From NCBI RefSeq assembly GCF_009193155.1, contig NZ_VUKD01000003.1:682001-746000 (forward strand): DNA of 64,000 bases, written 5' to 3'. Source of the DNA: Georgenia subflava. GTDB taxonomy: Bacteria; Actinomycetota; Actinomycetes; Actinomycetales; Actinomycetaceae. Positions 51,254 through 57,849 of the stretch are shown in pieces; the first letter of the stretch is position 1; the number at the start of each line of letters is the position of its first letter. Under the pieces are notes generated by a model. That model searched no databases. It saw only the letters and a list, made by a program, of their open reading frames with translations, and was not told where the DNA came from. The translations under genes and the position numbers were made by a program.

Positions 51254-51958
51254 ATGCACACCGATCACGAGATGCTGCCGATGCTGGGCCGCGGCAAGCA
51301 CCGCAACCCCCGCAAGGGCGCATGCTTCATGGAGCTGGCGTCGTACCTCGCCGGCGAGCGCTGGAGCGACCGGCCGGCCTGCACCCACCGGCTGCTGGCG
51401 CACCTGGCGCGCCTGGTCAACGACTGCACGTCCGACGCCGCCCGCCCGCGCCTCGCCCCGCTGATCCCGTCGGTCATCGGCCTGACGAGCACGGACCCCA
51501 GGTGGGACCACGAGATCGCGCTGCTCACCGCAACGACCGCGCTGCCTGTGGTCGCCGAGGAGACCCAGCGCTCGCTCGCCGTCGGTGCGCTGAGCGTGGA
51601 CCGCATGCTCGCCGCGAGCGACGGCCGCGACCCGGACACCCTGCGTACGTCCACGGCCTGGGCGCTGGACGACGTCCCCCTGGCGGCGGCCTGGGCACGG
51701 AAGTTCATCGCGCACGGCGTCGCCGGGCCGGTGCGCTTCCACCCCGGACCGGTCATCCTCGACTTCGCCGTGCCGGGGATCGCGACCGCCTGCATCTCCG
51801 ACGCCGACGACCGCCTGCGGCGCCTGCTCACCGAGGCGATCGCGATCTGTGTGGAGCTCGGTGGCCGCGGCTCGCGCTGGGACGCGATGGACGACGGCGA
51901 GCGGACCCTGGCCCCGGACCGGTGGATGGGCGTGGTCGCCCCGGCCGTCACGGTCTGA
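51254..51958 (+). CDS. Conserved-looking protein of unknown function
   Basis: A 234-residue, mostly alpha-helical soluble protein that I do not recognise. It begins MHTDHEMLPMLGRGKHRNPRKGACFMELASYLAGERWSD; the GKHRNPRKGACFMEL segment looks like a conserved signature and contains a Cys. Later regions include SDRPACTHRLLAHLARLVND, and a central TSTAWALDDVPLAAAWARKFIAHG. No transmembrane segment or known motif is visible. GGAGG lies 7 bases before the ATG. The coding bias matches its neighbours. It stands alone between a nitroreductase and a TetR gene. Confidence 0.7.
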   Translation: MHTDHEMLPMLGRGKHRNPRKGACFMELASYLAGERWSDRPACTHRLLAHLARLVNDCTSDAARPRLAPLIPSVIGLTSTDPRWDHEIALLTATTALPVVAEETQRSLAVGALSVDRMLAASDGRDPDTLRTSTAWALDDVPLAAAWARKFIAHGVAGPVRFHPGPVILDFAVPGIATACISDADDRLRRLLTEAIAICVELGGRGSRWDAMDDGERTLAPDRWMGVVAPAVTV

Positions 51959-52194
51959 CGCAGGACGTCCGCCCGGGGGCAGGAACTCGCTGGCCTCCGC
52001 AGGCACGTTCGGCGTCTCGGCAAGGACCTCACAGGCCTGCGCGTGCAGCCCGTGCTGGTGCTCCGGCGCACACGCCCGGCACTTTGCACAGATTCACCCT
52101 CGAAACCCCTCCCCCGGCGGTAGCCTCCTCACAACACGGGCTAAGAGCCAGGATCCTGGCCAGCGGCGTGAGGTGTTGACGAGAGGGTGCTGAG

Positions 52195-52845
52195 ATGACA
52201 CACAACCACGCGGACGTGGTCGATGGGTCGACGCCCGTTCGCCGCGGGCCCGGCCGGCCTCGGCACGCCGACACCGAGGAACGCGCGTACCGGGCCGTGC
52301 TCGAGCTCTTCGGCCAGCGCGGCTGGGCCGGGCTCAGCCTCGACGGCGTCGCCACCCATGCCGGCATCGGCAAGTCCTCCATCTACCTCCGGTGGAAGGA
52401 CAAGCGCGACCTGCTGCTCGACGCCCTGCGCGACCTGGAGGCTCACTACGTCACCCCCGAGGAGACCGAGGGGATGACGCTGCGGGAGTACCTCGTCGCG
52501 CACGCGGAGGCGCGCGCGAACCTCTACCTGGGCGAGTACGGACCGGCGGTGTCGCACCTGCACTCGGCCGCTCTGGCGAACCCGGAGGAGTTCCACGAGA
52601 TCCGCCAGGAGTCCATCAGCCGGGGAGTCCTCTCCCTCCACGGGCGTATCGAGCGGGCGATCAGCTCCGGCGAGCTGCCCGCCGACACGTCGGCGCACCA
52701 CCTGCTCGACGCGATCGAGGGCGCGATCCTGATCCACGTGCTAGTCAGCTCCCCCAAGCGGACCGAGGACCTCAAGGCCGGTATCCACGACTACGTCCGG
52801 ACGCTCGTCGACCTCCAGCTCAAGGCCGTCGGCGCACCGGACTGA
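52195..52845 (+). CDS. TetR-family transcriptional regulator
   Basis: A 216-residue regulator with an N-terminal TetR helix-turn-helix: GPGRPRHADTEERAYRAVLELFGQRGWAGLSLDGVATHAGIGKSSIYLRWKDKRDLLLDAL at about residues 18-78. The helical C-terminal domain has TSAHHLLDAIEGAILIHVLVS and would bind a ligand and dimerise. The start at 52195 is used; a GAGGGTG element lies about 8 bases upstream. The preceding 236 bases (51959-52194) and the following repeat-rich spacer contain no gene, so its target is not obvious. Confidence 0.92.
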   Translation: MTHNHADVVDGSTPVRRGPGRPRHADTEERAYRAVLELFGQRGWAGLSLDGVATHAGIGKSSIYLRWKDKRDLLLDALRDLEAHYVTPEETEGMTLREYLVAHAEARANLYLGEYGPAVSHLHSAALANPEEFHEIRQESISRGVLSLHGRIERAISSGELPADTSAHHLLDAIEGAILIHVLVSSPKRTEDLKAGIHDYVRTLVDLQLKAVGAPD

Positions 52846-52864
52846 GTCCCTGGCGACATCGGCT

Positions 52865-52974
52865 CCTGGCGTCGTCGTCGGCCCAGGACTGTCATCGGCT
52901 GCGCCCTGGCGACCTCGTCGGCGCCCCCAGGCTGTTCGCGGCTGCCCCCTGGCGACGTCGTCGGCGCCGCCAGG
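52865..52974. repeat. Three tandem CCTGG...CCAGG hairpin units
   Basis: The spacer between TetR and the converging alkA holds three repeats (52865-52887, 52905-52931, 52948-52974), each opening with CCTGGCG and closing with CCAGG and able to fold into a short hairpin. The period is about 40-43 bases. The array could end transcription from both sides. Confidence 0.8.
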
Positions 52975-53029
52975 CCGTCATCGCCTGCGCGCCGGCGGAA
53001 GGCGACGCCGCGTCCCCAGGACGCGGGTC

Positions 53030-54100
53030 TCAGAGGTAGGCGGCGGCCGTCCACAGGTGGGTGACGGCGTACGCGCGCACCGGGCGCCACCTCTCGGCCG
53101 TCGCCCTTGCCGCCGCCGCACCCACCCCGCCGAGCGCCCGTCGCAGCACCAGGTCGCCGGCGGGGAAGGCGTCCCGGTCCCCGAGCACGCGCAGCGCCAG
53201 GTAGTCGGCGGTCCAGGGCCCGATGCCGGGCAGGGCGAGCAGTCGGTGCCGGGTCTCGGCCGGGTCCATGTCCGGTTCGATGGTCAACCCGTCGGCGCAC
53301 GCGACCGCCAGGGCGTGGACGGTACGGGCCCGGGCGCCAGTCACGCGCACGGCTACGCGCAGCTGGTCCGGGTCGACGGCAGCGAGCGTCTCCGGTCGCG
53401 GGAAAGCCGTCAGACCGCCTGGTGCCGGCGTCCCGAAGGCGGCGACCAGCCGAGCGGTGAAGGTGCGTGCGGCGGCGAGGGAGACCTGCTGACCGAGCAC
53501 CGTCGAGACGGCGGCCTCGAACCCGTCCACGTGGCCGAGCACGCGCAGGCCGGGCCGCGCGGCGACCAGCGGACCGAGGACCGGGTCGTCACCGAGCACG
53601 TCCGCGACGGCTGCCGGGTCGTGGTCGAGGTCGAGCCAGCGCCGCACCAGGGCAACGACGGCCGGCTCGTCGTCGGGGTGAGCCAGGTCCAGGTGGGCGT
53701 CGACCCGGTCCTCGCCGAGCCTCACCGACACCACGGCCGGGCCGTGGCCGCCGGGCACGGTCCGGGTGCTGCGGCCGGCGTCGACGTCGACCACCTCGAC
53801 GCCCGGCACCGCGTGAGCGGCCAGCGCGGCAAGCGCCGCGTCGACGGCGAACGGCGGAACGAGGTCCAGCCACACCCGGCGGCGCACCCGCTGGCCCGGC
53901 CCGGGCACGGGTACGGCGTCGTCCTGGACGGCGAACGGCGGGACGCGGTCCAGCCGCACCCGGTGGTGCACCTGCTCCCCCGGCCCGGGTACGGCGTCGT
54001 CCTGGACCGCGTCCGCCGGCCCGGGCACGGCGTCGTCCCGGACCGCGTCCGTCGGCCCGCTCACCGCAGGTTCCTGGGCCACCGCCCGCGGCCTGCTCAC
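53030..54100 (-). CDS. alkA: DNA-3-methyladenine glycosylase II (AlkA)
   Basis: A 356-residue DNA glycosylase of the HhH-GPD superfamily that removes 3-methyladenine and other alkylated bases. The helix-hairpin-helix LLALPGIGPWTADYLALRVLG is followed by the catalytic Asp in FPAGDLVLRRAL, aligned with D238 of E. coli AlkA. The N-terminal AlkA_N region begins WLDLVPPFAVDAALAALAAH. Before it lies a Pro/Val/Asp-rich stretch of about 60 residues that contains a second, partial copy of that start (RLDRVPPFAVQDD) made by a DNA duplication. GTG start at 54100 overlaps tag by 4 bases. Last gene of the sigma-ogt-tag-alkA operon. Confidence 0.9.
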   Translation of the reverse strand: MSRPRAVAQEPAVSGPTDAVRDDAVPGPADAVQDDAVPGPGEQVHHRVRLDRVPPFAVQDDAVPVPGPGQRVRRRVWLDLVPPFAVDAALAALAAHAVPGVEVVDVDAGRSTRTVPGGHGPAVVSVRLGEDRVDAHLDLAHPDDEPAVVALVRRWLDLDHDPAAVADVLGDDPVLGPLVAARPGLRVLGHVDGFEAAVSTVLGQQVSLAAARTFTARLVAAFGTPAPGGLTAFPRPETLAAVDPDQLRVAVRVTGARARTVHALAVACADGLTIEPDMDPAETRHRLLALPGIGPWTADYLALRVLGDRDAFPAGDLVLRRALGGVGAAAARATAERWRPVRAYAVTHLWTAAAYL

Positions 54101-54738
54101 GTCGGCGTCCCGTCCGGACGCCACAGGCCCGACGAGCCGCGCCGGTGCGAGCCGAGCAGGTGGGTGTCCACCATCCCGATCGCCTCCATGAGGGCGTGCA
54201 CCGTCGTCGGCCCGACGAACGCGAACCCGCGGGCCCGCAACGCCTTGGACAGCGCCACGGACTCCGGGCTGGTGGTCGGGATCTCGGCCACGGTGCGTGG
54301 GCGCGGGGTGACCGCGGGGCGGAACGACCACACCAGCTGCTCCAGCCCGCCGTCCGCGCGAAGCTCGACGGTGGCGCGGGCGTTGGTACGGGTGGCGAGG
54401 ATCTTCGCCCGGTTCCGCACGATCCTGGCATCGCCCATCAGGACCTCGAGGTCGTCGTCGCTCAGCGCGGCGACCACGTCCGGGTCGAAGTCGTGGAAGA
54501 CCTCCCGGAAGGCCTCGCGCTTGCGCAGGATGGTCACCCAGGACAGGCCGGCCTGGAAGCCCTCGAGGCACAGCCGCTCCAGCACCGCCTGCTCGCCGTG
54601 CACGGGCAGGCCCCACTCGGTGTCGTAGTACGCGCGCAGCAACGGGTCCGCCGCGGCCCATGCCGGGCGCGCCAGACCGTCGTCGCCGACGACTAGGCCG
54701 CTGTCGGTCGCCACCTGCGCCGGCTGCTCCCGGCTCAT
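54097..54738 (-). CDS. tag: DNA-3-methyladenine glycosylase I (Tag), zinc site lost
   Basis: A 213-residue Tag glycosylase, which removes 3-methyladenine. LCLEGFQAGLSWVTILRKREAFREVF contains the base-recognition Glu and the Trp found in E. coli Tag, and FAFVGPTTVHALMEAIGMVDTH matches its C-terminal part. The zinc ligands of E. coli Tag (C4, H17, H175, C179) are largely absent: the N-terminus reads RPAW for RCGW, YYDTEWG for YHDNEWG, and no Cys follows DTHLLGSH. The fold may be stable without zinc here. ATG at 54738 overlaps ogt by 4 bases; its stop overlaps alkA by 4. Confidence 0.92.
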   Translation of the reverse strand: MSREQPAQVATDSGLVVGDDGLARPAWAAADPLLRAYYDTEWGLPVHGEQAVLERLCLEGFQAGLSWVTILRKREAFREVFHDFDPDVVAALSDDDLEVLMGDARIVRNRAKILATRTNARATVELRADGGLEQLVWSFRPAVTPRPRTVAEIPTTSPESVALSKALRARGFAFVGPTTVHALMEAIGMVDTHLLGSHRRGSSGLWRPDGTPT

Positions 54739-55376
54739 GCCGCCTGCTCCAGGGCGAGCAGGGTCTGCTTGGCCGCCGGCCCGCCCCGGTAGCCGCCCAC
54801 CGACCCGTCCGCACGGAGCACCCGGTGGCAGGGGACGACGAGCGGCACCGGGTTCGTCGCGCAGGCCGACGCGGCGGCCCGCACCGCGAGTGGCCGTCCG
54901 GCCGCAGCCGCGAGCTCGGTGTACGTGGCGGTGCGGCCGAAGCCGATCTCCGGCAGGTGGGCCAGCACCTCACGCCGGAACCCGGTGGCCAGGCGCAGGT
55001 CGAGCGCCAGGTCGAACACCCGGCGACGCCCGGCGAAGTACTCCTCGAGCTGCCGGACGGCGACGTCGAGGCGCTGCGGCGCGTGCAGGATCCTCGGGCT
55101 CACCCGCGTCGCGAGCTCGGAGAGCACGGTGGCGTGGTCCTCGACGGCGAAGGCGACCCGGACGAGGCCGGAGTCCGTGGCGGCGAGCAGGAGCTTCCCG
55201 ACCGGGCTGTCGAGCGTGCGGTAGGCGACGTCGAGCTCCCCCCGGGCCTGGGCGTCGGCGACCAGCCGTGCGTGCAGCCGGTCGAGGTCTGCCTGGGTGA
55301 CGTCCTGCAGCCCGGCAAGGACGCCGTCGTGCCCCGCACCCGGGGCGAGCGGGTCGTGGGTCGGGTCCGTGCTCAT
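54735..55376 (-). CDS. ogt: Methylated-DNA-protein cysteine methyltransferase (Ogt)
   Basis: A 213-residue suicide repair protein that moves the alkyl group of O6-alkylguanine to its own Cys. The active site is NPVPLVVPCHRVLRADGSVGGYRGG; the DNA-binding segment is FGRTATYTELAAAAGRPLAVRAAASA, and the final EQA follows KQTLLALE. An N-terminal helix of about 45 residues precedes the domain. It has no AdaA or regulatory half, so it is Ogt-like rather than Ada. ATG at 55376 overlaps the sigma-factor stop by 4 bases. A far longer open frame upstream of this ATG is not coding. Confidence 0.93.
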   Translation of the reverse strand: MSTDPTHDPLAPGAGHDGVLAGLQDVTQADLDRLHARLVADAQARGELDVAYRTLDSPVGKLLLAATDSGLVRVAFAVEDHATVLSELATRVSPRILHAPQRLDVAVRQLEEYFAGRRRVFDLALDLRLATGFRREVLAHLPEIGFGRTATYTELAAAAGRPLAVRAAASACATNPVPLVVPCHRVLRADGSVGGYRGGPAAKQTLLALEQAA

Positions 55377-55879
55377 CGTGCCTCCAGGGTGGAACGCAGG
55401 TGCTGGATGCCGTCGGCCGCAGCCCGGCGGACCGCGGCGGCGCTGCCGCCGATCAGCTGGGCCACCTCGGCGTAGGGCATGCCGGCGAGATGGTGGTAGG
55501 CGATCGCCTCGCGCTGCCGGGCGGTCAGGCCCCGCACGGCGGCCCAGAGCTCGTCGTCGACGGTCCCGGGGATACCCAGGTCCGTGGGGACCTCGGGAAC
55601 CTCGTCGACCGGGACGGCGTGGCGCGCGCGGGCACGGAGGATGTCGACTCCCTTGCGGCGGGCGATGGTCACCAGCCACGCCTGGACGTTGGCGTCCGCC
55701 GGCAGGTCGGGGTAGGCGCGCATCGCGGCGAGGAACGTCTCTGACCACGCGTCGTCTGCGTCCGCCGGGCCGACGACGGCACGGCAGACCCGCAGCACGG
55801 TGGCGGCGTGCTCGGTGACGACCTGCTCGAAGGGCTGCACGTTGGGTAGACGTCCTGGCTGGGTGGGATGTGAGGTCAC
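55373..55879 (-). CDS. ECF-type RNA polymerase sigma factor heading the alkylation-repair operon
   Basis: A 168-residue sigma factor with region 2 (FEQVVTEHAATVLRVCRAVVGPADADDAWSETFLAAMRAYPDLPADANVQAWLVTIARRKGVDILR) and region 4 (LTARQREAIAYHHLAGMPYAEVAQLIGGSAAAVRRAAADGIQHLR). It should direct polymerase to a specific promoter set. It is followed without gap by ogt, tag and alkA, joined by 4-base overlaps at each step, and no anti-sigma gene adjoins. A GTG at 55879 is used; a GTG at 55840 would begin right at the conserved domain and is equally possible. Regulation by alkylation stress is inferred from the operon. Confidence 0.85.
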   Translation of the reverse strand: MTSHPTQPGRLPNVQPFEQVVTEHAATVLRVCRAVVGPADADDAWSETFLAAMRAYPDLPADANVQAWLVTIARRKGVDILRARARHAVPVDEVPEVPTDLGIPGTVDDELWAAVRGLTARQREAIAYHHLAGMPYAEVAQLIGGSAAAVRRAAADGIQHLRSTLEAR

Positions 55880-56029
55880 GGTAGCCGAGCGCACCGACAC
55901 CGCCGCCACCGCGGTCGGAGCCACGCAGGTGTCGGCACGCCCTCCTACGACGGCGGTCGATGCCACCATGTCTCGGCCCGCTGTCCCGCCGCCGGCTCGA
56001 CCGGAGCCGTCGCGGTACCGGCGACCGGC

Positions 56030-57424
56030 TCAGAGGTTGATGGTGCCGCTCGCCAGACCGCGGGCCGACTCGAGCAGGGCCTCGCTCAGGGTCGGGTGGG
56101 TGTGGACGGTGCGGGAGATCTGCTCGGCGGTAAGACCCCAGCGCTGGGCGAGGCTCAGCTCGGGCAGCAGCTCGGAGACGTCCGGGCCGATGAGGTGCCC
56201 GCCCAGCAGCCTGCCGTCGCCGTCGGCCACGAGCTTGACGAACCCGCGGGGCTCGGCGAGCCCGTGCGCCTTGCCGTTGGCGGTGAACGGGAACCGCGAC
56301 ACCCTCAGCTCGGCCGTCTCGGCCCGTGCCTGGGCCTCGGTGAGGCCGAAGCTGGCGACCTGCGGCTGGCAGAAGGTGGCCCGGGGCATCATGCGGTAGT
56401 CGCCCATGGGAGTCGTCGGGGCACCGGCGATGGTCTCGGCCGCCACGACGCCCTGCGCACCGGCGACGTGGGCGAGCTGGAGCTTCGCCGTGACGTCCCC
56501 GATGGCGAACAGGTGCGGCACGGAGGTGCGCAGGTGGTCGTCGACGGCGATCGCGCCGCGCGCGAGCGTCACCCCGGTGGTCTCCAGCCCGAAGCCGTCC
56601 ACGCGCGGGGCGAACCCGACGGAGACGAGGACCCGGTCGGCCGCAAGCTGCACCGGCCGCCCGTCGGAGCCGGTGCCGGTGACGTGGACGCCGTCGCCGC
56701 GGTCGTCGACGCCGGTCACCGCGGTGCCGGTCAGGACCCGCACGCCGAGCCCGGTGAGCTGGCGCTCGAGCTCGACGGCGACGTCGGCGTCCTCGTTGGG
56801 CAGGACGTGGTCGAGGTACTCCACAACCGTGACGGCCACGCCGTAGTTGGCCAGGATGTAGGCGAACTCGACCCCGATGGCGCCGGCGCCGATGATGACG
56901 ATCGACTCCGGCAGGTCGCGGCTGAGGATCTGCCGCTCGTAGGTGACGACGTTCTCGCTGAGCACCACACCCGGGAGCAGCCGGACGCTCGCCCCGGTGG
57001 CGATGATCGCGTTGTCGAAGGTCACCGTCTGGGTGCCGCCGTCGACGAGCTCGACCCCGAGGGTGTGCGCGTCCTGGAAGGTCCCCCGGCCGTAGAGCTG
57101 CTCGACGTGGTTCTTGGCGAGCAGGTGGTGCACGCCGTTCACCCGGTCCGCGGCGAGGGTCCGGCTGCGGTCGAAGGCGGCGCCGTAGTCGAAGGTGACG
57201 TCTCCCGACATGCCGAACGTGTCCGCCTGGTGGGTGAAGATGTGCGCGAGCTCGGCGTTCCGCAGCAGCGCCTTGGACGGGATGCACCCGACGGACAGGC
57301 ACACCCCGCCCCAGAAGCGCTCCTCGACGACGGCGACGCGCAGACCGAGCTGGGCCGCCCGGATCGCGGCGACGTAGCCGCCGGGCCCGGCGCCCAGGAC
57401 GACGACGTCGTGGTGCGTGGTCAC
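56030..57424 (-). CDS. lpd: Dihydrolipoyl dehydrogenase
   Basis: A 464-residue flavoprotein disulfide reductase, the E3 subunit of 2-oxo acid dehydrogenase complexes. FAD motif VVVLGAGPGGYVAAIRAAQLG at the N-terminus; redox disulfide C42-C47 in GGVCLSVGCIPSKALL; NAD motif IVIIGAGAIGVEFAYIL; second FAD motif HLFAIGDVT; and the C-terminal HTHPTLSEALLE with the catalytic His-Glu pair. GTG at 57424. No ribosome site, but TAATCT ends 6 bases before it, so it is probably leaderless. No E1 or E2 gene is adjacent. Mycothione reductase relatives differ in the C-terminal region, so lpd is preferred. Confidence 0.92.
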   Translation of the reverse strand: MTTHHDVVVLGAGPGGYVAAIRAAQLGLRVAVVEERFWGGVCLSVGCIPSKALLRNAELAHIFTHQADTFGMSGDVTFDYGAAFDRSRTLAADRVNGVHHLLAKNHVEQLYGRGTFQDAHTLGVELVDGGTQTVTFDNAIIATGASVRLLPGVVLSENVVTYERQILSRDLPESIVIIGAGAIGVEFAYILANYGVAVTVVEYLDHVLPNEDADVAVELERQLTGLGVRVLTGTAVTGVDDRGDGVHVTGTGSDGRPVQLAADRVLVSVGFAPRVDGFGLETTGVTLARGAIAVDDHLRTSVPHLFAIGDVTAKLQLAHVAGAQGVVAAETIAGAPTTPMGDYRMMPRATFCQPQVASFGLTEAQARAETAELRVSRFPFTANGKAHGLAEPRGFVKLVADGDGRLLGGHLIGPDVSELLPELSLAQRWGLTAEQISRTVHTHPTLSEALLESARGLASGTINL

Positions 57425-57430
57425 CGTCGA

Positions 57431-57436
57431 AGATTA
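57431..57436 (-). promoter_or_regulatory. Putative -10 box of a leaderless lpd transcript
   Basis: TAATCT on the minus strand, close to the TATAAT consensus, ends 6 bases before the GTG start at 57424, and there is no Shine-Dalgarno sequence between them. Confidence 0.5.
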
Positions 57437-57544
57437 GGGGACGGCGACGTCGCGCGAAGGAGTTTCCTGAGCGGCCCCGCTCGGGTGCCGGCGAGCTGCC
57501 GGGCGGGAGTCTCCCCTCGGTGCCCTCCGCCGCACGGACGGCGG

Positions 57545-57796
57545 TCAGCCCTGCACGACGGGATAGATCTCGTCGGCGACGAGGCCGTGCGCCTCGCGGT
57601 GCACGGCGTGCGCCGTCTCGGCGTCGGGGGCGTCGACGAGGCAGAAGATCTTGCCGGCGTCGATGTCGAGCCAGTACTTGAGGTACCTGGTGCTGTACTT
57701 CTCCTGCACCTTCAGGTCGGCCTGGTGAGCCTGGGCGACCGCTGTGGCGTCGGCGCCGTCGGGAACGGTGCGGTGAACATCCATGAAGAGCGGCAT
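57545..57796 (-). CDS. DUF4242 small protein (SCO4226-type nickel-binding)
   Basis: An 83-residue ferredoxin-like protein of the DUF4242 family, whose best-known member is the nickel-binding SCO4226 of Streptomyces. It starts MPLFMDVHRTVPDGADATAVAQAHQADLKVQEKYSTRYLKYWLDIDAGKIFCLVDAPDAE; the HR, HQ and Cys-containing segments fit metal binding. GAGGAGGT lies 4 bases before the ATG. It follows the BTAD regulator by 53 bases on the same strand, so the two probably form an operon; small sensors of this type are often found beside such regulators. Confidence 0.87.
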   Translation of the reverse strand: MPLFMDVHRTVPDGADATAVAQAHQADLKVQEKYSTRYLKYWLDIDAGKIFCLVDAPDAETAHAVHREAHGLVADEIYPVVQG

Positions 57797-57849
57797 GACT
57801 ACCTCCTCGGTGCTGCACCGGGATGGCTCTCACCCCGGTACGCCCCACG

